Positions 1-8,690 of a stretch of DNA of 64,000 bases are shown piece after piece. The notes under the pieces were generated by a model. The model worked only from the letters and a program-made list of their open reading frames with translations, had not been told where the DNA came from and ran no database searches. The stretch covers positions 3,038,001 to 3,102,000 of the forward strand of contig NZ_CP020738.1 of assembly GCF_002097715.1 (NCBI RefSeq). The letters run 5' to 3'. This stretch comes from Burkholderia ubonensis subsp. mesacidophila (lineage in GTDB: Bacteria > Pseudomonadota > Gammaproteobacteria > Burkholderiales > Burkholderiaceae). Positions within the stretch are counted from its first letter, which is position 1; every line of letters begins with the position of its first letter. Position numbers and translations under genes: made by a program.

Positions 1-270
1 TATGGCGCACGCGCTGCGGCCGATTATGGCGGGACGGCTTTTGCAAAACTGTGTCTTGATCGAGAATTAGCTCCTGATGCCGACGAAGACACGGTGAGAA
101 AGCTCAAAGCTGACGCCATTGAGAAAATCACCGAACTGCGCCACCGCTTGGCACATCAAACTTTTGACAAGGAAGTCGTCACACCCGACGACCTTGGTAA
201 GAAAATCCGAGCGATACTGTCTCTGCTGATAGAGTCGTTCGGACAGTACGTGGAAGTGACAGGGGCTTAA
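1..270 (+). CDS. C-terminal part of a HEPN-like protein (5' end outside window)
   Basis: An open frame runs from the window edge to TAA at 268-270 and gives 89 residues. The sequence is helical and charged, with RHRLAH (R47 to H52 of the fragment), matching the RX4-6H motif of HEPN-domain ribonucleases and HEPN toxins. The codon use is less GC-rich than the efflux genes beside it, which suggests an accessory gene. The family call rests on one short motif in a partial protein; a plain helical hypothetical protein is the alternative. A 189-codon frame on the other strand overlaps it but looks less protein-like. Confidence 0.5.
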   Translation, partial: YGARAAADYGGTAFAKLCLDRELAPDADEDTVRKLKADAIEKITELRHRLAHQTFDKEVVTPDDLGKKIRAILSLLIESFGQYVEVTGA

Positions 271-462
271 ATTCCACGGCAGCAGGAATCCATCCGGCGC
301 TGTAGCGCCGATCTTCAGCCACAAAACATATTCAACGTTCAATGGCCGCTTTCCGGCGCCGAACAGACGCTTGGACGTCCCGATGGCGCCACGGACGAGT
401 GACGCTTCCTGGACGAACGCCGACAGCCAGCCCCGCGCTCCCCGATAATCCTCGATGTTCTG

Positions 463-500
463 ACAAAAAACCCCGATCCGCGTCACCACGGATCGGGGTT
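463..500 (-). terminator. Rho-independent terminator downstream of opcM
   Basis: A perfect 12-bp stem (469-480 with 489-500) closes an 8-nt loop. On the minus strand it is followed by six T residues (465-470, two of which lie within the stem). It lies about 57 bp past the opcM stop and probably ends the llpE-ceoAB-opcM transcript. Confidence 0.85.
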
Positions 501-556
501 CTTCGCTACGCGCCTGTTCCGGCGGCCCGTCACAAGCCGCCACGCGCACCACTTGC

Positions 557-2089
557 TCAACGCGCAGCAACATCCTCCTTGCGCGCCGCATCACCAACCG
601 CCGCCGGCGCATCCCCCCACCCACCGCCCAGCGCACGAATCAGGTTCACGGTCGACACCGCCTGCGTGCCCGTCAGCGCATTCGCCTGCAATTGCGACAC
701 CAGCACCGAACGCTCGCTGTCGATCACATCGAGATAGCTGACCTCACCTTCCTGGTACTGCGTGCGCGACAGCTTCGCCGCGCGGCGCGACGCGTTGACG
801 GCCGCATCCTGCGCGCGGATCTGGTCGTCGAGCAGCCGCAGATCGGCGAGGTTGTCCTCGACCTCGCGGAACGCGACGAGCACCTGCTGCCGGTAGTTCG
901 CGACCTGCTCGTCGTACTGCGCGCGCGCCTGCTGCACACCCGCCGCACGCCGTCCGCCGTCGAACAGCGGCAGCGTCAGCGCGGTGCCCGCGAACGGCCC
1001 GAGCAGGAACGTACGGCTCGACCACATGAACAGGCTGCCGAGCGTCGACGCTTCATAGCCGAACGCCCCGGTGATGTCTAGCTTCGGGAAGTACGCGGAC
1101 TTCGCGAGGCCGATCCGCGCGTTCGCCGCCGCCATCGCGCGCTCGGCCGCCGAGATGTCGGGTCGCCGTTCGAGCAGCGCCGACGGCAGGCCGGCCGGCA
1201 CCTTCACCGCGACCGGCACGAGCGGCGTTTCCTTGAACGCGAAATCCGCCGGCGCCTTGCCGAGCAGGATCGCAAGCGCATGCTCGGACGCCGCGCGACG
1301 ACGCGCGACGCCGACCGCATCCGCCTGCGCGGTCGCCAGCTCATTCTTTGCGCGCGACACGTCGAGCTCGCTGATGTCACCTTCGTTGAAGCGGCGCTGC
1401 ACGAGCTTCAGCGCCTGATCGCGCAGCTCGACCGTGCGGCGGTACAGGTCCTGGTCCGAATCGAGCTGGCGCAGCTCGAAGTAGTTCTGCGCGACGTCCG
1501 CCTGCAGCGCGAGCTGCACCGAGCGGAACAGCGCTTCGCTCTGCGCCTGGTCAGCGCGCGACGCCTCGACGTTGCGGCCGACGCGGCCGAACAGGTCGGC
1601 TTCATACGACACCGTGCCCTGCGCGCGCCACAGCGTCGAGGTAGTCGGGCCGCTGCCTTGCGGCAAGGACTGCGACGCCGACGAAAGCCCCTGGCGCGTC
1701 GGCCCGAAGCCGGCGCCAATCTGCGGGAACCACTGCGAACGCGCCGCGCGGGTCGACGCGCGCGCTTCCTCGACGCGCGCCGCCGCGGCCTTCAGGTTCT
1801 GGTTCGCGGCCAGCGCCTGCGCCTCGAGCGAATCGAGCACCGGATCGCCGAACGCCTTCCACCATTCGCCGCGATGCGCGGCGTCCGACGGCTCGGCGGT
1901 CTTCCACGTGCCGGCCTGCTCGCCCGGTGCGAGCGTCGGCGCTTCCTTGAACGCGGCGGGCGTCGCGACATCCGGCCGCTTGTAGTCGGGCCCGACCGCG
2001 CATGCGGCCAGCAGTGACACGAGCAGGCCGCTCGCCGCCGCCAGCTTCGCGATGCGCATCAAGCCAGATTGAGTCTTCGAGTTATCCAT
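557..2089 (-). CDS. opcM: OpcM, outer-membrane channel lipoprotein of the CeoAB-OpcM efflux pump
   Basis: A 510-residue outer-membrane factor of the NodT/OprM type, the exit duct of an RND pump. The N terminus has a lipoprotein signal ending in LLAAC followed by AVGPDYKRP, the usual start of mature OprM-like proteins, and two TolC-like repeats follow. The start at 2089 is preferred over an upstream in-frame ATG at 2107 because GAGGA precedes it at good spacing and the longer form would overlap ceoB. It is the last gene of a minus-strand operon, 10 bp after ceoB, and is followed by a strong terminator. In B. cenocepacia this system exports chloramphenicol, trimethoprim and fluoroquinolones; the substrates here are inferred from that homology. 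Confidence 0.93.
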   Translation of the reverse strand: MDNSKTQSGLMRIAKLAAASGLLVSLLAACAVGPDYKRPDVATPAAFKEAPTLAPGEQAGTWKTAEPSDAAHRGEWWKAFGDPVLDSLEAQALAANQNLKAAAARVEEARASTRAARSQWFPQIGAGFGPTRQGLSSASQSLPQGSGPTTSTLWRAQGTVSYEADLFGRVGRNVEASRADQAQSEALFRSVQLALQADVAQNYFELRQLDSDQDLYRRTVELRDQALKLVQRRFNEGDISELDVSRAKNELATAQADAVGVARRRAASEHALAILLGKAPADFAFKETPLVPVAVKVPAGLPSALLERRPDISAAERAMAAANARIGLAKSAYFPKLDITGAFGYEASTLGSLFMWSSRTFLLGPFAGTALTLPLFDGGRRAAGVQQARAQYDEQVANYRQQVLVAFREVEDNLADLRLLDDQIRAQDAAVNASRRAAKLSRTQYQEGEVSYLDVIDSERSVLVSQLQANALTGTQAVSTVNLIRALGGGWGDAPAAVGDAARKEDVAAR

Positions 2090-2099
2090 GTTGTTGTCC

Positions 2100-5000
2100 T
2101 CAAGCATCCGAAGCCGGTACGCCCGGAGCCGGCACGCCGTAGCCGGCCGAGTCCTTGCCGGCGACGTGGATCTTGCCGCCCGCGAGCGTGCGCAGCACGA
2201 CGTAGAACACCGGCGTCAGCATCAGCCCGAACAGCGTCACGCCGAGCATCCCGAAGAACACCGCGACACCCATCGCGTGGCGCATCTCCGCCCCCGCGCC
2301 GGTCGACGTGACGAGCGGCACGACGCCCATGATGAACGCGATCGACGTCATCAGGATCGGCCGCAGCCGCAGCCGGCTCGCCTCGATCGCCGCCTCGAGC
2401 GGCGTCCTGCCGTCGTGCTCCAGCTCGCGCGCGAACTCGACGATCAGGATCGCGTTCTTCGCCGACAGCCCGACCAGCACCATCAGGCCGATCTGCGTGA
2501 AGATGTTGTTGTCGCCCTGCGTGAGCCACACGCCCGTCAAGGCCGACAGAATGCTCATCGGCACGATCAGGATCACCGCGAGCGGCAGCGTCAGGCTTTC
2601 ATACAGCGCGGCGAGCACGAGGAACACGAGCAGCACGCTGATCGGAAACACATAGATCGCCGCGTTGCCCGCGAGGATCTGCTGGTACGTGAGGTCGGTC
2701 CACTCGAAGCGCACGCCGCGCGGCAGCGTCTCGTGCGCGATCCGCTCGATCGCCGCCTGCGCCTGCCCCGACGAGAAGCCCGGCGCCGGGCCACCGTTGA
2801 TGTCGGCGGCCGTGTAGCCGTTGTAGCGCACCACCATCTCGGGGCCGAACGTCGGCGTCACGGAGACGAGCGACGACAGCGGCACCATCTCGCCCGCGGC
2901 GTTGCGCGTCTTCAGCTGCAGGATGTCGTCCGCGCGCTGGCGGAACGGTGCATCCGCCTGCACGCGCACCTGGTACACGCGGCCGAAGCGGTTGAAGTCG
3001 TTCACGTACAGCGAGCCGAGGTACACCTGCATCGTGTTGAACACGTCGGTGACCGACACGCCGAGCTGCTTCGCCTTCACGCGGTCGAGATCGACGTTGA
3101 GCTGCGGCACGTTGATCTGGTAGCTCGTGAACAGCGGGCCCAGCTCCGGCGCCTGCTGCGCGCGCTTGATGAAGTCGTTGGTCGCATCGGCGAGCTTCGC
3201 GTAGCCGACCGCGCCGCGATCCTCGATCTGCAGCTTGAAGCCGCCGAGCGTGCCGAGACCGAGCACCGGCGGCGGCGGGAACACCGCGACGAACGAATCC
3301 TTGATCGCCCCGTACTGCTGGTTCAGCGCACCCGCGATCGCGCCGGCCGACAGCGCCTTGCCGTGCCGCTGCGAGAACGGCTTGAGCGTAACGAACACGA
3401 TGCCCGCGCTGGAGCTGTTCGTAAAGCCGTTCACCGACAGCCCCGGGAACGCAACCGCGCTCTCGACGCCCGGCTGCTTCAGCGCGATCGAGCCCATGTC
3501 ACGGATCACCTTCTCGGTGCGGTCGAGCGACGCGCCGTTCGGCAGCTGCGCGAACGCGATCAGGTACTCCTTGTCCTGCGCGGGCACGAAGCCGCCCGGC
3601 ACGATCTTCGACACCATCACGGTCGCGCCGACCAGCGCCACGTACACGCCGAGCATCACCGCCTTTCTCGACAGCACGCCGCGCACGCCGCGCCCGTAGT
3701 TCTCCGCGCCGAGATGGAACACCTTGTTGAAGCGCTTGAAGAAGCCGCCAAGCACGCGGTTCATCACGCGCGTCAGCCAGTCCTCCTTGTCGCCGTGGCC
3801 CTTCAGCAGGATCGCGGACAGCGCCGGCGACAGCGTCAGCGAGTTGAACGCCGAGATCACCGTCGAGATCGCGATCGTCATCGCGAACTGCTTGTAGAAC
3901 TGGCCGGTCAGGCCCGACATGAACGCGAGCGGCACGAACACGGCCACGAGCGTCAGCGCGATCGCGATGATCGGCCCGCTCACCTCCTGCATCGCCTTGT
4001 AGGTCGCCTGCCGCGCGGTCATCCCGCTCTCGATGTTGCGCTCGACGTTCTCGACGACGACGATCGCGTCGTCGACGACGATCCCGATCGCGAGCACCAT
4101 CCCGAACAGCGACAACGCGTTGATCGAATACCCGAAGCCGAGCAGCAGCGAGAACGTGCCGACGATCGACACCGGCACCGCGATCAGCGGAATGATCGAC
4201 GCGCGCCAGGTCTGCAGGAACACGATCACGACGATCACGACCAGCGCGATCGCTTCGAGCAGCGTGTGCACGACGGCCTTGATCGACGAACGCACGAACT
4301 GCGTCGGGTCATAGACGATCTTGTAGTCGACGCCCGCCGGCATGTCCTGCTTCAGCTCGGCCATCGTCTTGCGGACCTCGTCCGAGATCTGCAGCGAGTT
4401 CGCGCCCGGCGACTGGTTGATCGCCATCGCGACGGCCGGCTTGTTGTCGAGCAGCGAGCGCAGCCCGTACTCGGACGCGTCGAGCTCGATGCGCGCGATG
4501 TCGCGCAGGTGCGTGACGCCGCCGTCCGGCGTCGTCTTCACGACGATGTCGCCGAACTCCTCTTCCGTCTGCAGGCGGCCGCGCGCGTTCACCGACAATT
4601 GCAGCGGCGTGCCCGGCAGCGACGGCGACGCGCCGATCACGCCGGCCGCGACCTGCACGTTCTGCTCGCGGATCGCCTGCACGACGTCCTCCGCGGCGAG
4701 GCCGCGCTGCGCGACCTTCTGCGGATCGAGCCACACGCGCATCGCGTAGTCGCCCGAGCCCCACAGCTGCACCTGGCCGACACCCTGGATCCGCGACAGG
4801 CGATCCTTCACGTTGATCAGCGCGTAGTTGCGCAGGTACGTCATGTCGTAGCGGTTGTCCGGCGAGATCAGGTGCACGACCATCGTCAGCGTCGGCGAGC
4901 TCTTCACCGTCGTGATGCCGAGCCGCTGCACGTCTTCCGGCAGGCGCGGCAGCGCCTGGTTCACGCGGTTCTGCACGAGCTGCGTGGCCTTGTCCGGATC

Positions 5001-5300
5001 GGTGCCGAGCTTGAACGTGACGGTGATCGTCATGTTGCCGTCGCTGTTCGCCTGCGACTGCATGTACAGCATGTCCTCGACGCCGTTGATCTGCTCCTCC
5101 AGCGGCGACGCGACCGTCTCGGCGATCACTTTCGGGTTCGCGCCCGGATACTGGGCCTTGACGATGACGGACGGCGGCACGACTTCCGGGTATTCCGAAA
5201 TCGGCAGCAGGAACATCGCGATCACCCCGCCGAGCAGGATGATCACCGATAGGACTCCTGCAAAGATCGGCCGGTCGATAAAGAATTTGGATATGTTCAT
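2100..5300 (-). CDS. ceoB: CeoB, RND-family inner-membrane multidrug transporter
   Basis: A 1066-residue HAE1-type RND pump of full family length, with two six-helix halves and two large periplasmic loops. The proton-relay residues are visible: the Asp pair in GIVVDDAIVV (TM4) and the Lys in VGLSAKNAIL (TM10). The N terminus, MNISKFFIDRPIFAGV, is typical of AcrB/MexB proteins. It extrudes drugs from the inner membrane and periplasm through CeoA into OpcM. It sits 45 bp after ceoA and 10 bp before opcM, so co-transcription is very likely. A 1054-codon open frame on the opposite strand is a codon-bias shadow. Confidence 0.95.
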   Translation of the reverse strand: MNISKFFIDRPIFAGVLSVIILLGGVIAMFLLPISEYPEVVPPSVIVKAQYPGANPKVIAETVASPLEEQINGVEDMLYMQSQANSDGNMTITVTFKLGTDPDKATQLVQNRVNQALPRLPEDVQRLGITTVKSSPTLTMVVHLISPDNRYDMTYLRNYALINVKDRLSRIQGVGQVQLWGSGDYAMRVWLDPQKVAQRGLAAEDVVQAIREQNVQVAAGVIGASPSLPGTPLQLSVNARGRLQTEEEFGDIVVKTTPDGGVTHLRDIARIELDASEYGLRSLLDNKPAVAMAINQSPGANSLQISDEVRKTMAELKQDMPAGVDYKIVYDPTQFVRSSIKAVVHTLLEAIALVVIVVIVFLQTWRASIIPLIAVPVSIVGTFSLLLGFGYSINALSLFGMVLAIGIVVDDAIVVVENVERNIESGMTARQATYKAMQEVSGPIIAIALTLVAVFVPLAFMSGLTGQFYKQFAMTIAISTVISAFNSLTLSPALSAILLKGHGDKEDWLTRVMNRVLGGFFKRFNKVFHLGAENYGRGVRGVLSRKAVMLGVYVALVGATVMVSKIVPGGFVPAQDKEYLIAFAQLPNGASLDRTEKVIRDMGSIALKQPGVESAVAFPGLSVNGFTNSSSAGIVFVTLKPFSQRHGKALSAGAIAGALNQQYGAIKDSFVAVFPPPPVLGLGTLGGFKLQIEDRGAVGYAKLADATNDFIKRAQQAPELGPLFTSYQINVPQLNVDLDRVKAKQLGVSVTDVFNTMQVYLGSLYVNDFNRFGRVYQVRVQADAPFRQRADDILQLKTRNAAGEMVPLSSLVSVTPTFGPEMVVRYNGYTAADINGGPAPGFSSGQAQAAIERIAHETLPRGVRFEWTDLTYQQILAGNAAIYVFPISVLLVFLVLAALYESLTLPLAVILIVPMSILSALTGVWLTQGDNNIFTQIGLMVLVGLSAKNAILIVEFARELEHDGRTPLEAAIEASRLRLRPILMTSIAFIMGVVPLVTSTGAGAEMRHAMGVAVFFGMLGVTLFGLMLTPVFYVVLRTLAGGKIHVAGKDSAGYGVPAPGVPASDA

Positions 5301-5345
5301 GGCTGGCTCTGTCTGGTTCGACGCGAATGCGTGGCGCTGGCGCGC

Positions 5346-6560
5346 TTACGAATTCGCCTTGGCCGGCGCGGCAGGCTTCGCGTTGTCGGCGAGCGGCGCG
5401 GACGGCGCATCGCCGCCCGTCATCGGCACCATGTGCGGCTTGACCTGCTCGCCCGGCCGCACGCGCTGCGTGCCGTTCACGATCACGCGGTCGCCGGCGG
5501 CGAGGCCGCTGACGATCACGCGCCGGTTGCCGTGCTGCATCCCCTGCTGCACCTCGCGGTACGACACGCGGCCCTGCTGGTCGACGACGAACACGAACTT
5601 CTTGTCCTGGTCGGTGTTGATCGCCGCGTCGTCGACGAGCAGCGCCTGGTGCGGCGCGCTGCCGCCGACTTTCACGCGTGCGTAGAGGCCCGGGACGAGC
5701 GAGCCGTCCGCGTTGTCGAAGCGCGCGCGCACGCGGATCGTGCCGGACGACGTGTCGAGCCGGTTGTCGACCGAGTCGATCACGCCGCTCCTCGAATAAC
5801 CGGCTTCGTTCGCGAGGCCGAGCTCGACCGGCACCTTGCGGCCGTCGCGCGCGCCGCCGATGTATTGCAGGTAGGTCTGCTCGTCCGCGTCGAACGACGC
5901 GTAGATCGGCGACACCGACACGAGCGTCGTCAGCGGCGCGGCCGATGCGCCCGCCGACACCACGTTGCCGACCGTGATCTCCGCGCGCGACACGCGGCCC
6001 GCCACGGGCGCGGTGATCCGCGTATAGCCGAGGTTGATGCGCGCGGTCTCGAGCGCGGCGTCGGCAGCCTTGAGGTTCGCGCTCGCCTCGCGCGCCGCGT
6101 TCTGCTTCTCGTCGTAGTCGCGCTTCGCGATCGCGTTGTCGCCGATCAGCCGCTGCGCGCGCTGCCAGTCGCTCTGCGCGTAGCCGTTGCGCGCCTGCGC
6201 GGCCGCGAGCTGCGCGGCCGCGCGGTCGGTTTCCGCCTGGTACGGGCGCGGGTCGATCACGAACAGCACGTCGCCTTTCTTCACGAGCGCGCCGTCCTTG
6301 AAGTTGACCGAGACGATCGTGCCCGACACCTGCGGGCGCACGTCGACCTTCTCGACGGCTTCGAGGCGGCCCGAATAGGCCTGCCAGTCCGTCACGGTCT
6401 GCGGCACGACGGTTGCGACGTCGACTTCCGGCAGCGGCGCCGCCGGCTTCTCCGGCGCGCTCGCGCTGACGCGGATCGCGCCGAACGTGCCCAGGCCGAC
6501 GACGGCGAGCGTCGCGACCGCGGCTGCGATCCGGGAACGAGGGGTGCGTAGGATGGCCAT
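5346..6560 (-). CDS. ceoA: CeoA, periplasmic membrane-fusion adaptor of the RND pump
   Basis: A 404-residue HlyD/AcrA-type adaptor that bridges CeoB and OpcM. A signal/anchor helix near residues 10-30 is followed by a lipoyl half-motif (VDVRPQVSGTIVSV), an alpha-helical hairpin rich in Ala and Arg, a second lipoyl half (RITAPVAGRVSRAEI) and a beta-barrel. The C-terminal tail is Pro/Ala rich. GGAG precedes the ATG by about six bases. It lies between llpE (52-bp gap) and ceoB (45-bp gap) in the same orientation. Confidence 0.93.
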   Translation of the reverse strand: MAILRTPRSRIAAAVATLAVVGLGTFGAIRVSASAPEKPAAPLPEVDVATVVPQTVTDWQAYSGRLEAVEKVDVRPQVSGTIVSVNFKDGALVKKGDVLFVIDPRPYQAETDRAAAQLAAAQARNGYAQSDWQRAQRLIGDNAIAKRDYDEKQNAAREASANLKAADAALETARINLGYTRITAPVAGRVSRAEITVGNVVSAGASAAPLTTLVSVSPIYASFDADEQTYLQYIGGARDGRKVPVELGLANEAGYSRSGVIDSVDNRLDTSSGTIRVRARFDNADGSLVPGLYARVKVGGSAPHQALLVDDAAINTDQDKKFVFVVDQQGRVSYREVQQGMQHGNRRVIVSGLAAGDRVIVNGTQRVRPGEQVKPHMVPMTGGDAPSAPLADNAKPAAPAKANS

Positions 6561-6612
6561 TTAGATCTCCAGTGAACGTGGATTGGATTGGTTATTCAGT
6601 TCAATTCGCAGT

Positions 6613-7476
6613 TCAATTCGCGATTCGGTTCGGTGGACGCGCCTGGAAGCGGCACTGGAAGAAGCGCACGGCTTCCTCGTAAGCGAGTTCGTGCGTGGCG
6701 AGCGCCGCGTGCGTGATGTCCGGATAGCGGATCACCTGCGTGAGCACGCCGGATTCGATCAGGCAGCCCGCATACTTTTCCGCCTCGACGTGCAGCACGT
6801 CGTTCTGCGCGGTGACGATCAGCGTCGGCGGCAGGCCCGCGAGCCGCACCGACTCGAGCGGCGCCGCGTACGGGTGCATCCGCTGCGCCGCTTGCGGCAG
6901 GTACGCGCGATAGCACGCCGCGCATTCGCGCGCGGTGATGTCGGACGCGAGGCGCTCGGCGTCGCCGATGCGCGTCATGCTGGGGTCGAGCATCGGGCCG
7001 AACAGCGCCTGCGCGGCGATCGGCACCTCGCCGCGGTCGCGCGCGATGAACGCGAGGCAGTTCGCGAGCTGGCCGCCCGCGTCGTGGCCGGCCACGCCGA
7101 TCTTCTTCGGATTGCCGCCGAACGCGCGGGCGCGGGTCGCGGCCCACACCGCCGCGCGATACGCGTCCTCCGGCGCGGCCGGAAACGGATAGGCCGGCGC
7201 GAGCGAATAATCGACGGAGATGACGAGCGCCGGTAAGCGTTCTGCTAAAAAGCGCGCGGCGAAATCGGCGTCGTCGAGCGTGCCGCGCACGAACCCGCCG
7301 CCGTGGAAATAAAGCACTACCGGCAGCCCGGTCTTGTCCGGGCGACGGTACAGACGCAGCGCGATGTCCTGCGCGTAGCCGGGAATTTCGACCTCGGTAA
7401 CCGTCAGAGCCGCACCGGCGCTGGGTTCCGCCGGCAACGCGGCTTTCAGGAATTTGCTGAATTCAGAGGCGTCCAT
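6613..7476 (-). CDS. llpE: LlpE, lipase-like alpha/beta hydrolase of the ceo operon, with Asp at the nucleophile position
   Basis: A 287-residue HSL-family alpha/beta hydrolase and the first gene of the ceo operon, matching llpE upstream of ceoAB in B. cenocepacia and its counterpart in the B. pseudomallei bpeEF-oprC locus. The oxyanion-hole motif HGGG is at residues 58-61. The nucleophile elbow, normally GDSAG, reads GHDAG, so Asp132 replaces the catalytic Ser; the codon is GAC. A downstream DITHAAL could supply the catalytic His. It may therefore be a non-canonical or inactive hydrolase. Its role in efflux is unknown; LlpE is described as dispensable for resistance. The promoter presumably lies in the ceoR-llpE gap. 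Confidence 0.88.
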   Translation of the reverse strand: MDASEFSKFLKAALPAEPSAGAALTVTEVEIPGYAQDIALRLYRRPDKTGLPVVLYFHGGGFVRGTLDDADFAARFLAERLPALVISVDYSLAPAYPFPAAPEDAYRAAVWAATRARAFGGNPKKIGVAGHDAGGQLANCLAFIARDRGEVPIAAQALFGPMLDPSMTRIGDAERLASDITARECAACYRAYLPQAAQRMHPYAAPLESVRLAGLPPTLIVTAQNDVLHVEAEKYAGCLIESGVLTQVIRYPDITHAALATHELAYEEAVRFFQCRFQARPPNRIAN

Positions 7477-7528
7477 GAGGAAACGGCATCCATTTCAAGA
7501 TGGAACGCATTCTGGCTCCGGCAGACAT

Positions 7529-7551
7529 CCGGATAAATGCCTATAATCCGG
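7529..7551. promoter_or_regulatory. Candidate CeoR operator (LysR-type box) overlapping a -10 element
   Basis: CCGGAT and ATCCGG face each other across 11 bases, which gives the T-N11-A geometry of a LysR-type box. It lies between the divergent llpE and ceoR. A perfect TATAAT (7542-7547, plus strand) sits inside it and would be the ceoR -10, so binding could repress ceoR while activating the llpE operon. Confidence 0.6.
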
Positions 7552-7645
7552 CAACACAATTCAACGACTCCGAACAATCACGGGCTGCGTTTGCTTTCGA
7601 GGCAACGCAGCCTCTTTGTTCGGCCCGTCAAATGCGGAGGTTGCG

Positions 7646-8650
7646 ATGGACCGGCTTCAGGCCATGCAGGTGTTTACACGCGTCGTCGACACAAGCAGCT
7701 TCACCAAGGCAGCGGAGACGCTCGGCCTGCCGCGGGCATCCGTCACGACGATCATCCAGAACCTGGAGGCCTTCCTCGGCGTGCGGCTGATGCACCGCAC
7801 CACGCGCCGGCTGTCGCTGACGCCCGACGGCGCCGCCTATTACGAGCGCTGCGTGCGAATCCTCGCGGACGTCGAGGAAACCGAGGCAAGCTTCCAGAAC
7901 AACAACCGCAAGCCGCACGGAAAGTTGCGTATCGACATGCCGGGCTCGATCGGGCGGCTGCTCGTGATTCCTTCGCTATGCGAATTCCATTCGCGCTACC
8001 CGGACATCGACCTGCAGCTCGGCCTGTCGGACCGCCCGGTCGACCTGCTGCAGGAAGGCGTCGACTGCGTGATCCGGGTCGGCGCGCTGCAGGACTCGTC
8101 GCTCGTCGCGCGCCGCATCGGCCTGTTCGAATGCACGTCGGTCGCGTCGCCCGCCTATCTCGAGAAGTACGGCGAGCCGCAGTCGATCGAGGACCTGAGC
8201 CAGCACAAGGCCGTCAACTACTTCTCGAGCCGCACGGGCCGCGTGATCGACTGGACGTTCCTGATCGACGGCAAGGAAGTCGAGATCAAGATGGACAGCG
8301 TCGTGTCGGTGAACGACGCGGACGCGTACTTGACGTGCGGGCTCGAAGGCTTCGGGCTGGTGCAGCCGCCGCTGTTCATGGTGCTGCCGCACCTGCGCGA
8401 GGGCCGGCTCAAGGAAGTCCTGCCCGGCATCAAGCCGCTGCCGATGCCGATCTCGGTCGTCTATCCGCACAGCCGCCACCTGTCGCCGAAGGTGCGCGTG
8501 TTCGTCGACTGGATCGCCGAGGTGTTCGACCGCTGTCCGTTGCTGAGCGGCAAGGGCAGCCTCGACGCGACGTGCAGCAAGCGCACGTTCGAGGAAGCGG
8601 AACGCGCGCCGGCGCTCGACACGCCGGTGCTCAACGAGTGGGTCGCATAA
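7646..8650 (+). CDS. ceoR: CeoR, LysR-type regulator of the efflux operon
   Basis: A 334-residue LysR-type regulator. The N-terminal winged helix-turn-helix begins MDRLQAMQVFTRVVDTSSF and is followed by a LysR substrate-binding domain. The start at 7646 is chosen because GGAGG lies six bases upstream and the family begins MDRLQAM; the open frame extends ten codons further upstream. It is divergent from llpE-ceoAB-opcM, the arrangement of ceoR in B. cenocepacia and bpeT in B. pseudomallei, where it activates the pump genes. Its C terminus extends about 20-30 residues past the usual LysR length. Confidence 0.9.
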   Translation: MDRLQAMQVFTRVVDTSSFTKAAETLGLPRASVTTIIQNLEAFLGVRLMHRTTRRLSLTPDGAAYYERCVRILADVEETEASFQNNNRKPHGKLRIDMPGSIGRLLVIPSLCEFHSRYPDIDLQLGLSDRPVDLLQEGVDCVIRVGALQDSSLVARRIGLFECTSVASPAYLEKYGEPQSIEDLSQHKAVNYFSSRTGRVIDWTFLIDGKEVEIKMDSVVSVNDADAYLTCGLEGFGLVQPPLFMVLPHLREGRLKEVLPGIKPLPMPISVVYPHSRHLSPKVRVFVDWIAEVFDRCPLLSGKGSLDATCSKRTFEEAERAPALDTPVLNEWVA

Positions 8651-8690
8651 GGAGTGCGCAAGGCCGACGCACGTCGGCCGTCCCGTCCCG

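Noticed and set aside
67..636. 189-codon minus-strand frame at the left edge, overlapping the HEPN-like fragment and the opcM end
   Set aside because: Its N-terminal part is an antisense shadow of opcM and runs through the opcM terminator, and its C-terminal part conflicts with the better plus-strand fragment. The middle (about 240-460) has protein-like composition but matches no family I know, so a decayed gene there cannot be excluded.
2088..5252. 1054-codon plus-strand frame opposite ceoB, rich in Arg and His
   Set aside because: A codon-bias shadow of an RND gene in high-GC DNA; the composition is not protein-like and ceoB is certain.
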